Shown here: in pieces, positions 1 through 8,192 of the stretch | Layout of the letters: every line of letters starts with the position of its first letter | Position numbering within the stretch: the stretch's first letter is position 1 | Assembly (NCBI GenBank): GCA_023435985.1 | Contig: JAEZKY010000085.1 | Coordinates: 1 to 25,572 of the forward strand | DNA from: Bacillota bacterium | GTDB taxonomy: Bacteria; Bacillota; Clostridia; Clostridiales; Clostridiaceae | Reading direction: 5' to 3' | Length of the DNA: 25,572 nucleotides | The notes under the pieces: model-generated | What the model was told of the DNA's origin: nothing | Databases searched by the model: none | The model's input: the letters and a program-made list of their open reading frames with translations, nothing else | Translations under genes and position numbers: made by a program

Positions 1-1371
1 GAACTTAAGCAAGTAGGCATAAGAGATTCTGAAAAAGCAGGCATAGCAATTATTCATCAAGAATTAGCTATTATTAAGCAGCTATCAATAGCAGAAAATA
101 TTTTTTTAGGAAATGAAATTAATAATCACGGAATTATAAGTTTTAGTGAACAATTAAATAAAACAAATGAATTATTAAAAAGAGTTAAGCTTAACATTAG
201 TCCACTTACTAGAGCTGGCGATTTGGGAATTGGTCATCAGCAATTAGTTGAAATTGCAAAAGCTTTGTCTAAAAATGCAAAATTACTAATCCTTGATGAG
301 CCTTCAGCATCACTAAGTGAGGGTGAAGTCGAGGTTTTAATGGAAATACTAGACGACTTAAGGAACGACGGAGTTACATGTATTTATATATCGCATAAAT
401 TAAATGAAGTTACAAGAATATGTGACAATGTTACAGTAATTAGAGATGGGGCAACAATAGGTCAAGTACCTGTTAAAGAAATAAATCAAGATAAATTAGT
501 GCAAATGATGGTCGGAAGAGAAATGAAAAATTTATTTCCACGAGAAGAACATGATATAGGAGAAGTATTTTTTGAAGTAAGGAATTTTAATGTTTTTGAT
601 CCTTTTAATAGAAATATAAAAAGAGTAAAAAATGCTAATTTTACCCTAAGGCGTGGAGAAATACTTGGAATTTCAGGATTAGTAGGTTCGGGAAGAACCG
701 AAATGGTTGCAAGTATATATGGCAGCTTCCAAGGCGAAAAGAATGGTGAAATATATTATGAGGGAAAAAAAGTTAATATCCAAAATCCAGGACAAGCATT
801 AAGTAAAGGAATAGCCATGGTTCCAGAAGATAGAAAGAAAGATGGAATAATTGCTGGAATGAGTGTGGCTAAAAATATAACAATGAGTAATCTCATAAAA
901 TATAAAAAGCCGCTTAATGTAATAGATAATGATAAGGAAATGATGGATATTCTTAAATATATTGACGATATAAAGATTAAGACTGCATCAACAGAATTAC
1001 CAATAAAAAATTTAAGTGGTGGTAATCAACAAAAAGTAATACTCGCCAAAAATCTTTTAGCTGAACCTAAAATATTGATATTAGATGAACCAACTAGAGG
1101 AATTGATGTTGGAGCAAAGTATGAGATTTATAAATTGATATTTAAATTGGCTAAACAAGGAATATCTATAATAATGGTTTCATCTGAATTAACAGAGGTG
1201 CTTGGAATTAGTGACAGAATTCTAGTAATGAATGAGGGTGAAATAAAGGCAAGCTTGGAGAATAACAATTTAACTCAAGAGATGATTATGAAATATTCTG
1301 TAGGCAATAAAAACGAGGATAAAAATGTGATTAAGAACGAAGAGACTATAACTTCTGTAGGAGGGGTATAA
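1..1371 (+). CDS. xylG: Xylose-type sugar ABC transporter ATP-binding protein (5' partial)
   Basis: The reading frame is open from base 1, so the gene begins outside the window; 456 residues are visible of a family that is usually about 500. It would energise import of a pentose such as xylose from the cytoplasmic face of the membrane. Two ABC domains are fused. The first shows its Q-loop (IIHQEL), a signature-like LGIGHQQ and Walker B (LLILDEPSAS); its Walker A is cut off. The second has the degenerate Walker A typical of this family (GLVGSGRTE), the signature LSGGNQQK and Walker B ILILDEPTRG. The stop is followed after one base by the xylH start, and the xylH ribosome site lies inside this gene, so the two are translationally linked. 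A xylF binding-protein gene would be expected upstream. The sugar is inferred from the partner permease. Confidence 0.92.
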   Translation, partial: ELKQVGIRDSEKAGIAIIHQELAIIKQLSIAENIFLGNEINNHGIISFSEQLNKTNELLKRVKLNISPLTRAGDLGIGHQQLVEIAKALSKNAKLLILDEPSASLSEGEVEVLMEILDDLRNDGVTCIYISHKLNEVTRICDNVTVIRDGATIGQVPVKEINQDKLVQMMVGREMKNLFPREEHDIGEVFFEVRNFNVFDPFNRNIKRVKNANFTLRRGEILGISGLVGSGRTEMVASIYGSFQGEKNGEIYYEGKKVNIQNPGQALSKGIAMVPEDRKKDGIIAGMSVAKNITMSNLIKYKKPLNVIDNDKEMMDILKYIDDIKIKTASTELPIKNLSGGNQQKVILAKNLLAEPKILILDEPTRGIDVGAKYEIYKLIFKLAKQGISIIMVSSELTEVLGISDRILVMNEGEIKASLENNNLTQEMIMKYSVGNKNEDKNVIKNEETITSVGGV

Positions 1372-1372
1372 A

Positions 1373-2542
1373 ATGCAATTAAGTAAGAGTGTAGATTCAG
1401 AGAAAGTGAAGAAGTCGGGGTTAAATGTAATATTTAAATCTAAGATGACAACAATATTAATAGCAACAGTAGCAATATGGCTTTTATTTACCGTTTTGAC
1501 AGGAGGAAACTTTTTGTCAACAAGAAACTTATCAAATTTAATTAGACAAATGTCAATTACAGGAGTACTTGCAATAGGTATGGTTTTTGTAATTATATTA
1601 GGAGAGATAGATCTTTCAGTAGGGTCAACTCTCGGATTACTTGGAGGAATTGCGGCAATATTAAACGTTTGGCTCGGTTTCTCAGCTGTACCAACTATAG
1701 TAATAACATTAATACTTGGGATAATCATAGGAGCTTGGAATGGATATTGGATAGCATTTAGAAATGTGCCATCCTTCATAGTTACTTTAGCAGGAATGCT
1801 TATTTTTAGAGGTGTATTAATAGGAGTTACTAATGGAAATACTGTAGCACCACTTACAAACGATTTTAAAGCAATAGGACAAGGATATTTGCCAACAGTT
1901 TTAGGATACTTATTAGTAGTTCTAGCAGTTGCAGGTGCAGCATATTTAGTTTTAAATAATAGAAAAAACAAGATTAAATATAATATTGCAGTCAAACCAA
2001 TGACTTTTGATGTTTTGATTATAGTAGCAATTGGAGTCGTATCATTAGTATTAGTATTAATTTTAAATGATTATCAAGGATTTCCAATACCAGCATTTAT
2101 AATGTTAGTTTTGGCATTAATCTTATCATTTATAGGAACAAAAACTATATTCGGAAGAAGAGTTTATGGAATAGGCGGAAATAGAGACGCCGCAAGATTA
2201 TCAGGAATAAATGTAAAGAAACATATTATAGTTGTATACTCAATGGTCGGTTTACTTGCGGCAATAGCAGGTATATTATTAACAGCTAGATTAAATGCAG
2301 GTTCAGTTGCAGCTGGTCAAAATGCAGAACTAGATGCAATAGCATCCTGTGTTATAGGTGGTGCAAGCTTAAGCGGTGGTAGTGGTTCAGTAGCTGGAGC
2401 ATTGATAGGTGCTCTTGTAATGGCAAGTGTAGATAATGGTATGAGTATGATGAATACACCAACGTTTTGGCAATATATTGTTAAAGGATTAATATTACTA
2501 TTTGCAGTATGGATTGATATATCATCTAAAAATAAGAAATAG
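1373..2542 (+). CDS. xylH: Xylose-type ABC transporter permease XylH
   Basis: Membrane permease of 389 residues, close to the length of E. coli XylH (about 393). It carries family landmarks I recognise from XylH: GEIDLSVGS near residue 80, WNGYWIAFRNVPSFIVTLAGML in the centre (read in two parts, WNGYWIAF and PSFIVTLAG), GRRVYGIGGN before the coupling region, and a C-terminal DNGMSMMNTPTFWQYIVKG block (NGMSMM, TFWQYIVKG). About ten hydrophobic segments are visible, with a charged loop near residues 195-208. The start ATG sits one base after the xylG stop with AGGAGGGG at 1360-1367. Resemblance to XylH is stronger than to the ribose permease RbsC, which supports xylose as substrate. No convincing intrinsic terminator follows; only a weak TTAATAC/GTATTA pair without a T-run is seen at 2555-2584. 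Confidence 0.9.
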   Translation: MQLSKSVDSEKVKKSGLNVIFKSKMTTILIATVAIWLLFTVLTGGNFLSTRNLSNLIRQMSITGVLAIGMVFVIILGEIDLSVGSTLGLLGGIAAILNVWLGFSAVPTIVITLILGIIIGAWNGYWIAFRNVPSFIVTLAGMLIFRGVLIGVTNGNTVAPLTNDFKAIGQGYLPTVLGYLLVVLAVAGAAYLVLNNRKNKIKYNIAVKPMTFDVLIIVAIGVVSLVLVLILNDYQGFPIPAFIMLVLALILSFIGTKTIFGRRVYGIGGNRDAARLSGINVKKHIIVVYSMVGLLAAIAGILLTARLNAGSVAAGQNAELDAIASCVIGGASLSGGSGSVAGALIGALVMASVDNGMSMMNTPTFWQYIVKGLILLFAVWIDISSKNKK

Positions 2543-2640
2543 TAATTAGTGAAGTTAATACTAAAAGTAAAATTAATTGTATTACAATAGTATGAAAAAA
2601 TAGAAAAAAATAAATTCAAAGTATGTCTAAAAGTTTACAA

Positions 2641-2654
2641 TGAAAACATTGACA
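2641..2654 (+). promoter_or_regulatory. Candidate CcpA cre site over the ptsG -35
   Basis: TGAAAACATTGACA fits the catabolite-response consensus TGWAANCGNTNWCA at every position except the central G, which is A. Its last six bases are the -35 hexamer of the ptsG promoter, so binding would compete with RNA polymerase. CcpA binding is inferred. Confidence 0.45.
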
Positions 2655-2677
2655 TGCAGTTATAGATATGCTAGAGT
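2649..2677 (+). promoter_or_regulatory. Sigma-A promoter of ptsG (extended -10)
   Basis: TTGACA at 2649-2654, a 17-base spacer, then TAGAGT at 2672-2677 preceded by TG at the extended -10 position. The perfect -35 and the TG compensate for a weak -10. Predicted start near 2684, just upstream of the antiterminator target. Confidence 0.7.
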
Positions 2678-2688
2678 GAAAGAAATGA

Positions 2689-2723
2689 TATAGTATGTAA
2701 CTGGTAGGTGTGCATTAACTATA
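2689..2723 (+). promoter_or_regulatory. Ribonucleic antiterminator (RAT) hairpin of the ptsG leader
   Basis: Imperfect hairpin with TATAGT (2689-2694) pairing ACTATA (2718-2723). Between the arms lies TGTAACTGGTAGGTGTGCA, resembling the TGTTACTG...GGCA internal-loop bases of targets bound by BglG/LicT/GlcT proteins. Its 3' half (2712-2723) is the same RNA as the ascending arm of the following terminator, so the two structures exclude each other. The cognate protein is probably encoded by glcT at 4983. Confidence 0.75.
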
Positions 2724-2768
2724 CATAAATATTTATTGAAGATGTTTATGTTGGTTAATGCTTTTTTT
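2712..2768 (+). terminator. Conditional intrinsic terminator of the ptsG leader
   Basis: GCATTAAC (2712-2719) and ACATAAA (2723-2729) pair perfectly with GTTAATGC (2754-2761) and TTTATGT (2745-2751), interrupted by a small internal loop. Seven T residues follow at 2762-2768. It stands 63 bases before the ptsG start, so transcription should stop here unless the RAT hairpin is stabilised. Confidence 0.85.
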
Positions 2769-2831
2769 GCACGCAAAGGCATAATAAAACATCCCAAATG
2801 TGCAAAAATAATCCCATGAAGGAGAAAAATT

Positions 2832-4958
2832 ATGAAAGATAATATTTTTGGCGTCTTGCAACGTGTAGGAAGATCTTTTATGCTTCCAATTGCTATTTTA
2901 CCAGTAGCAGGTTTATTTTTAGGTATAGGTGAGTCGTTCACTAATAAAACAATGCTTGATACTTATGGACTTACAGGATTAATTGGACCTGGTACATTTG
3001 TCAATGCACTTCTTTCAGTAATGAATGATGCAGGAAACATTGTATTTGAAAATTTACCTTTAATATTTGCAATAGGTGTTGCAATAGGTATGTCTAAGAA
3101 GGAAAGAGAAGTTGCGGCGTTAGCAGCAGGAATTGCATTTCTTATAATGCATGCATCAATTGGTGCCATGATTAAAATTCATGGTGGAGCAGATGCTCTT
3201 TTAACTGGTGCATCAACTTCGGTACTTGGAATTACTTCATTACAAATGGGTGTTTTTGGTGGAATTATCGTAGGGCTTGGTACAGCAGCATTACATAATA
3301 AGTATTATAAAATTGAATTACCACAAGTATTATCGTTCTTTGGTGGAACTAGATTTGTTCCAATTATAAGTTCAATTGCTTATTTAATAGTTGGAATTTT
3401 AATGTTTTATATTTGGCCTCCAGTTCAAGCTGGTATTTATAAAGTTGGAGATATAGTACTTGCATCAGGTTATGCAGGAACATGGGTTTATGGTTTAATG
3501 GAACGTTTACTAATACCTTTTGGTCTTCACCACGTATTTTATTTGCCATTCTGGCAAACAGCTGTTGGAGGTACAGCTGAGATAGGTGGAAAGGTTATTG
3601 AAGGTGCGCAAAATATTTTCTTTGCAGAACTTGGAACTCCAGGAATAACACACTTTAGTGTTTCTGCAACAAGGTTTATGTCAGGAAAATTTCCGCTTAT
3701 GATATTTGGTTTGCCAGGAGCAGCGCTAGCTATGTATCAATGTGCTAAACCTGAAAAGAGAAAAGTGGTAGGTGGATTATTATTATCAGCAGCATTAACT
3801 TCAATGCTTACTGGTATAACAGAACCAATTGAATATACATTCTTATTCGTGGCACCTGCATTATATGTGGTGCACTGTGCGCTTGCGGGACTTGCTTATA
3901 TGCTAATGCACATTCTAGGTGTTGGAGTAGGCATGACTTTCTCTGGAGGATTTATTGATCTATTCTTATTTGGTATTTTGCAAGGAAATGCTAAAACAAG
4001 CTGGATATGGATTGTAGTTGTAGGAATTATATATTTTGTAGTATACTATTTATTATTCACTTTCTTAATTAAGAAATTTAATCTAAAGACTCCAGGCCGC
4101 GAGGATTCTGATGAAGTTAAACTTTATACCCGAAGGGATGTAGAAGAAAGAAAGAATGTTCAAAATGAAGAAGCAGATGAACTTTCAGCTATGATATGCA
4201 GAGGTCTTGGAGGAAAGAAAAATATTTCTGATGTTGACTGCTGCGTAACTAGATTGCGGTGTACAATACACAACGCCGAATTGGTAAATGAAGATTTATT
4301 GAAGCAAACTGGAGCGTCAGGAGTATTTCACAGAGGGTCAGGTGTTCAAATAATGTATGGACCAAGAGTAACAGTTATAAAATCAAATTTAGAAGATTAT
4401 TTGAACGGAGCACAAGCTGAGGAAGTTACTAGCCATATAGTAATAGAAAAAGAATCAGAAAAAGATATTGAAGGGCAAATTCAAGGAAAAATTATAAGTA
4501 CAATAATTTTAAATAGCCCATTAACAGGTGAAGCAAAAGATTTGTCTGAAGTACCAGATGAGGTATTTGCAAGCAAGATAATGGGAGATGGGGCTGCGAT
4601 TGTTCCAAGTGATGGAAATGTCATAGCTCCAGCAGATGGAGTGATAAGTTTTGTATTCCCATCAAAACATGCAGTGGGGTTAACAACAACTGATGGAATT
4701 GAATTACTTATTCACATAGGAATAGATACAGTAAAGCTTGATACAAAAGCCTTTGAAACTTATGTGGAAGAGGGAGATAAAGTAAAAGCTGGAGATAAAA
4801 TATTAAGTTTTGATTTAGAATTCATAAAGAATAATGCACCGTCTATTGCATCACCATGCATTTGTACTGCATTAAATAACAATCAAAAAGTGCGCTTATT
4901 AAAAACTGGTAATATTAAAGCGGGAGAAGCTTTAATTGCAGTTGATATATTTAAATAA
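2832..4958 (+). CDS. ptsG: Glucose-specific PTS enzyme IICBA
   Basis: A 708-residue fused PTS permease that imports glucose and phosphorylates it to glucose-6-phosphate, using phosphate passed from HPr. Domain order is IIC (about 1-420, about ten hydrophobic segments, with the conserved GITEPIEYTF loop near 335), IIB (about 450-525, phosphorylated cysteine C471 in CCVTRLR) and IIA (about 550-708, phosphorylated histidine H628 in LLIHIGIDTVKL). Unusually the IIB motif has two adjacent cysteines, C470 and C471; the second fits the family position. The start ATG has GAAGGAGA ten bases upstream. Expression is controlled by the leader antitermination switch, with glcT 24 bases downstream. Glucose is preferred over N-acetylglucosamine because of the GlcT-type partner, but I cannot prove the substrate from sequence. 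Confidence 0.9.
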   Translation: MKDNIFGVLQRVGRSFMLPIAILPVAGLFLGIGESFTNKTMLDTYGLTGLIGPGTFVNALLSVMNDAGNIVFENLPLIFAIGVAIGMSKKEREVAALAAGIAFLIMHASIGAMIKIHGGADALLTGASTSVLGITSLQMGVFGGIIVGLGTAALHNKYYKIELPQVLSFFGGTRFVPIISSIAYLIVGILMFYIWPPVQAGIYKVGDIVLASGYAGTWVYGLMERLLIPFGLHHVFYLPFWQTAVGGTAEIGGKVIEGAQNIFFAELGTPGITHFSVSATRFMSGKFPLMIFGLPGAALAMYQCAKPEKRKVVGGLLLSAALTSMLTGITEPIEYTFLFVAPALYVVHCALAGLAYMLMHILGVGVGMTFSGGFIDLFLFGILQGNAKTSWIWIVVVGIIYFVVYYLLFTFLIKKFNLKTPGREDSDEVKLYTRRDVEERKNVQNEEADELSAMICRGLGGKKNISDVDCCVTRLRCTIHNAELVNEDLLKQTGASGVFHRGSGVQIMYGPRVTVIKSNLEDYLNGAQAEEVTSHIVIEKESEKDIEGQIQGKIISTIILNSPLTGEAKDLSEVPDEVFASKIMGDGAAIVPSDGNVIAPADGVISFVFPSKHAVGLTTTDGIELLIHIGIDTVKLDTKAFETYVEEGDKVKAGDKILSFDLEFIKNNAPSIASPCICTALNNNQKVRLLKTGNIKAGEALIAVDIFK

Positions 4959-4982
4959 TAAATAAAGAAGGGGAGGCATAAA

Positions 4983-5819
4983 ATGTTCAGAGTGATAAAA
5001 GCACTAAATCATAATGGTGTGCTCGCTATAAACATGGATAACTATAAAGAGTATATCTTGCTTGGAAAAGGTATAGGTTTTGGGAAAAAGGTCAATGAAC
5101 GTATTGAAGCTCCAGAAAATGCACATATATATCTTTTGCAGCAGGAAACTGAAAGAGGACTTACGAAAGAGATAATAAATAATATAGAGCCTCAGATCTT
5201 AGAAATTGCGAATAATATCATTATGGAAGCAGAAAAGAAATTTCAAAAAGTAGACGTGAACATTTTATGCCCGCTTGCAGATCACATTGCATTTGCAGTA
5301 AAAAGAATAAAAAATAATGAACAAATTAGTAATCCGTTAACGCAAGATATTAAAGCTTTATTTCCAGAAGAATATGAGGTGGCATGTAAAGGAAAAGATA
5401 TCATTAAAGAGATAGAAGGAATTGAAATAAATGAAGATGAGATCAGTTATATAGCAATTCATATTCATTCAAGTCTGGGAAATGAAAAAGTATCACAAGC
5501 AATGGAAATAGCAACGTTAGTTAGGTCATGTATTACGTCCATTGAAGAGAGTACAGGAAAGAAAATAGATATCGAATCATTATCCTATAATCGTCTTATG
5601 AACCATATCAAATACATGGCGGCAAGGATGTTAAAAGGAGAAACAATAAAGCTTGATATGAATGATTATATTAGTGAAAGATTTCCAAAATCATTTGAAA
5701 TTGCTGAAGGAATATGCAAAAAATTAGGTAAGGAATTAAAAAGAGAGATCAAAGCTGTTGAAATTGGATATCTTGCAATGCATATTGAAAGAGTATTTTC
5801 AGATGAATTAGAGCAATAA
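4983..5819 (+). CDS. glcT: BglG/LicT-family transcription antiterminator (GlcT-like)
   Basis: A 278-residue RNA-binding antiterminator of normal family length. The N-terminal RNA-binding domain (1-55) begins FRVIKALNHNGVLA, matching the family's F.V...LN.N pattern. Two PTS regulation domains follow. PRD1 shows its histidines in LADHIAFAVKR and IAIHIHSS; PRD2 in LMNHIKYMAAR and YLAMHIERV. Phosphorylation of these histidines by PTS proteins normally tunes dimerisation and RNA binding. It lies 24 bases after ptsG with AAGGGGAGG in front, so it is probably cotranscribed with ptsG and therefore behind the same terminator that its product opens, implying positive feedback. A strong terminator follows at 5860. 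Confidence 0.88.
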   Translation: MFRVIKALNHNGVLAINMDNYKEYILLGKGIGFGKKVNERIEAPENAHIYLLQQETERGLTKEIINNIEPQILEIANNIIMEAEKKFQKVDVNILCPLADHIAFAVKRIKNNEQISNPLTQDIKALFPEEYEVACKGKDIIKEIEGIEINEDEISYIAIHIHSSLGNEKVSQAMEIATLVRSCITSIEESTGKKIDIESLSYNRLMNHIKYMAARMLKGETIKLDMNDYISERFPKSFEIAEGICKKLGKELKREIKAVEIGYLAMHIERVFSDELEQ

Positions 5820-5859
5820 AGAGTGGAGTAGTTTGTGGCTGTTCTTCACTACTAAAGCT

Positions 5860-5899
5860 AAAACCCATAGCAACTCAGAAATGTGTTGTTATGGGTTTT
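5860..5899 (+). terminator. Intrinsic terminator after ptsG-glcT
   Basis: AAAACCCATAGCAAC (5860-5874) pairs with GTTGTTATGGGTTTT (5885-5899) through 15 pairs, one of them G-U, with a 10-base loop. The flanking A and T tracts would let it act in both directions, also ending the convergent greA-like transcript. Confidence 0.88.
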
Positions 5900-5980
5900 A
5901 TACAAGAAAATATAAAAGTTTAGATTTAATCAAGACTAAAGCTAAGTTTAAGGAAAAATAAATAAATTTACAATTAACAA

Positions 5981-6445
5981 TTATAATATATCTAATATCT
6001 CTACTGTGTATTTTTCACCAGGAGCTTCAACTTCAACTACATCATGAAGACTCTTGCCTAATAACGCTTTTCCTAAATCTGATTCTATACTTATAAGCAT
6101 ATTTTCAGGGTCTAAATCCATAGTGGTTACTAAAGTCACAACAGCTTCATCATCATCTTCTATAAATTTAATTTTAGCCTTACTGTTAATTCCTAGCACA
6201 GATTTATCCACATGTTCATCATCTATTACAGTTGCTGTTGAAATCATAGTCATTAAATATTGAATTCTGTTATCATTTTCTCTATAATTTGCACAAGCTT
6301 CTTTATATTCTGCATTTTCAGATCTATCGCCATGGGCAGCAGCTATTAATTTTTCTTTTGCTATTTCAGCTCTTTTTACAGTTAATCTATATTCTAATTC
6401 TTCTTCTAACTTGTTCATATTCTCTTTTGTCAGTGTATTATGCAT
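5981..6445 (-). CDS. GreA/GreB-family transcription elongation factor (paralogue)
   Basis: A 154-residue protein, close to the usual 158 of GreA. Gre factors insert a coiled coil into the RNA polymerase secondary channel and stimulate cleavage of backtracked RNA. The N-terminal coiled coil (1-75) carries the tip motif HGDRSENAEY; the acidic D and E that position the catalytic metal are present, but the usual Leu after GD is Arg. The C-terminal FKBP-like domain (80-154) ends GKSLHDVVEVEAPGEKYTVEIL. The ATG at 6445 is chosen over an upstream in-frame start at 6517 because AGGGGGG lies eight bases before it. The divergent tip and stand-alone position suggest an accessory Gre paralogue rather than the housekeeping greA, so no symbol is given. 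Confidence 0.85.
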   Translation of the reverse strand: MHNTLTKENMNKLEEELEYRLTVKRAEIAKEKLIAAAHGDRSENAEYKEACANYRENDNRIQYLMTMISTATVIDDEHVDKSVLGINSKAKIKFIEDDDEAVVTLVTTMDLDPENMLISIESDLGKALLGKSLHDVVEVEAPGEKYTVEILDIL

Positions 6446-6487
6446 AGAAAATTCCCCCCTAAAATATATTATGTTAATATTATATAA

Positions 6488-6517
6488 TATATAGAGAAAA
6501 ATAAAAGGTACTTTCAA
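6488..6517 (-). promoter_or_regulatory. Possible promoter of the greA-like gene
   Basis: On the minus strand TTGAAA (6512-6517), 18 bases, then TATATA (6488-6493), about 43 bases before the start codon. Plausible, but the region is very AT-rich. Confidence 0.35.
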
Positions 6518-6602
6518 ATATTAGAATAAGGCGAATAAAAAATATGCTAGTAGGTGAAATTGTTATTATTTTGATTGTGCTTGATATATTAGGAGATGAA
6601 AA

Positions 6603-7820
6603 GTGAGAGAAAATATTAAATTGAGATGCCCTGCATATTTTAAGGAATTCAGGTGCATTGGTGGAATGTGTGAAGATAATTGTTGTGGTGGATGGGATAT
6701 ACATATTGATAAAACAACTTTTGAACAATATAAAAATATACAGGATAGAAGAACTAATAAATATATTAATAAAAATGTATTTATTAGAGATAATTGCAAA
6801 AACATTAATATTGATTATGGTCAGATAAAATTGAAAGATAATAAGTGTCCATTTTTAGATAAAGATAGATATTGTTCTATTCAATTAAAATTAGGAGAAG
6901 AATATTTATCAAGTGTCTGTGCTACTTTTCCAAGAATCATAAATAAAATAGATGATTATTATGAAATGTCTCTTGATATTTCATGTATAGAAGCCGCAAG
7001 AATTATACTTTTAAAAAGAGAGGGAATAGAGTTTGAAGAATGCGAAAGTGTTTTAGGAAAGCATGCAATATCAGCAAATATCATTACCGATGATAAGACT
7101 ATTACGGATACAAATCTTAAATATATAAAAGAAATAAGAGATATTAGTATAAAAATAATAAAAAATAGAAAATTTGAATTAAGTGAAAGATTATATATGC
7201 TCGGCAGTTTTTTGGAGATTATAAGAAAGGAATTATGTTATGACTACAATAATGTAATTCAATTTATAAGTGGATATAAAATAGATTCTTTTGGCGGGGA
7301 ATTTAAAAGAAATAAAATAAATTATATGCTCCAATTATCATTTTTTAGGGACATGCTAGAAAAATTAGATATATTTAAAGATAATTATAGTGATTATTTC
7401 AAAGAAAGAATGAAGGAAAATATACTAAGATTCAGGTTTAATGAGAATGAAAGCTTAATGGAAAACTCAGAAGTTTTTCTAAAAGCTTATGATATATGCG
7501 AAGAGAATATCTTTAAGAATTACAGTTATATTTTTGAAAATTATTTGATTAATCATATGTTTAAAGAACTTTTTCCGTTCTCAGAAAGTGATATAGTAAT
7601 CAATGATTATATTATGATGCTTATTAGATTTTCATATATAAGATTTTATATTGTAGGGCAATATCTCTATAAAGGTACAATTTTAATAGATGATATAATA
7701 AGGTTTATTCAATCTTTATCAAAAGAAATTGAACACGATAAGAGTTATTTAAATGACATTCTTCAATATGTAAAGGAAAATGAATTAGATAATAGAAGAT
7801 TTGCTATGATACTTTTATAA
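6603..7820 (+). CDS. fliB: FliB-family flagellin lysine-N-methylase
   Basis: A 405-residue cytoplasmic protein with the cysteine pattern of the FliB family: C (residue 9), then GMCEDNCCGGWDIHID near 21-36, then CPFLD...YCSIQ near 82-94 and SVCATFPR near 104. These cysteines probably bind an Fe-S cluster; homologues are annotated as enzymes that methylate flagellin lysines. Start is GTG at 6603 with AGGAGATG seven bases upstream. The rest of the protein is rich in Ile, Lys and Asn and shows no further motif I recognise. No flagellin or flagellar gene adjoins it here, so the substrate is uncertain; the family name rests on the N-terminal motif. A hairpin (TATTTTCAT/ATGAAAATA, 7822-7847) follows without a good T-run. 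Confidence 0.8.
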   Translation: MRENIKLRCPAYFKEFRCIGGMCEDNCCGGWDIHIDKTTFEQYKNIQDRRTNKYINKNVFIRDNCKNINIDYGQIKLKDNKCPFLDKDRYCSIQLKLGEEYLSSVCATFPRIINKIDDYYEMSLDISCIEAARIILLKREGIEFEECESVLGKHAISANIITDDKTITDTNLKYIKEIRDISIKIIKNRKFELSERLYMLGSFLEIIRKELCYDYNNVIQFISGYKIDSFGGEFKRNKINYMLQLSFFRDMLEKLDIFKDNYSDYFKERMKENILRFRFNENESLMENSEVFLKAYDICEENIFKNYSYIFENYLINHMFKELFPFSESDIVINDYIMMLIRFSYIRFYIVGQYLYKGTILIDDIIRFIQSLSKEIEHDKSYLNDILQYVKENELDNRRFAMILL

Positions 7821-7942
7821 ATATTTTCATTTGGAAACATGAAAATAAATAACCGTATATATTTAGCGATGTGAGATGATTTAAAACATATTGGTTGTTT
7901 TTTGCTTGAGTGTTATTTGATAAAAGAATGATTTGCAACAAA

Positions 7943-7971
7943 TTGTAATTTGTGCGGGAATGAGATATAAT
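7943..7971 (+). promoter_or_regulatory. Sigma-A promoter upstream of xpaC-telA
   Basis: TTGTAA (7943-7948), a 17-base spacer and a perfect TATAAT (7966-7971). Predicted start near 7978, giving a leader of about 280 bases before the xpaC start. That leader contains the hairpin cluster at 8080-8192. Confidence 0.6.
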
Positions 7972-8079
7972 AAAGCAAAAATATTATGACAATTACAAGA
8001 AATATTGCGAGTTTAATAAAGTGAATTGTTGTTCTATTTTATATCATGTTTATATAAGGCACAATCAAATAAATAAAAA

Positions 8080-8192
8080 GTCAATTTGCCAGCCTATTTT
8101 CCATCATCCTGCGTCGGCAAATTGACCTAATAGACCCGCTATGAGGTGAATTTACCTCCTTGCCTAATGAAAAATATTCAAGGCAACCTTGG
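8080..8192 (+). ncRNA. Structured hairpin cluster in the xpaC leader (possible ncRNA, cis-element or interspersed repeat)
   Basis: Consecutive hairpins: a perfect 11-bp stem GTCAATTTGCC (8080-8090) with GGCAAATTGAC (8116-8126), GAGGT (8143-8147) with ACCTC (8154-8158), and TTGCCT (8160-8165) with AGGCAA (8181-8186), the last competing with CAAGG (8179-8183)/CCTTG (8187-8191). GC content is clearly above the surroundings. The GAGGTGAATTTACCTCC block holds no start codon in register. I have an unverified impression that similar blocks recur between genes in clostridial genomes. I cannot assign it to a known riboswitch class. Confidence 0.45.

Noticed and set aside
1270..1995. Long minus-strand open frame across xylG/xylH
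   Set aside because: Shadow of two well-supported transporter genes; low-complexity composition, no ribosome site and no family match.
6446..6517. N-terminal extension of the greA-like protein
   Set aside because: Hydrophobic residues absent from the Gre family, and AGGGGGG is correctly placed for ATG 6445.
7822..7847. Hairpin after fliB as an intrinsic terminator
   Set aside because: TATTTTCAT/ATGAAAATA pairs, but no T-run follows; recorded only as part of the inverted repeat.
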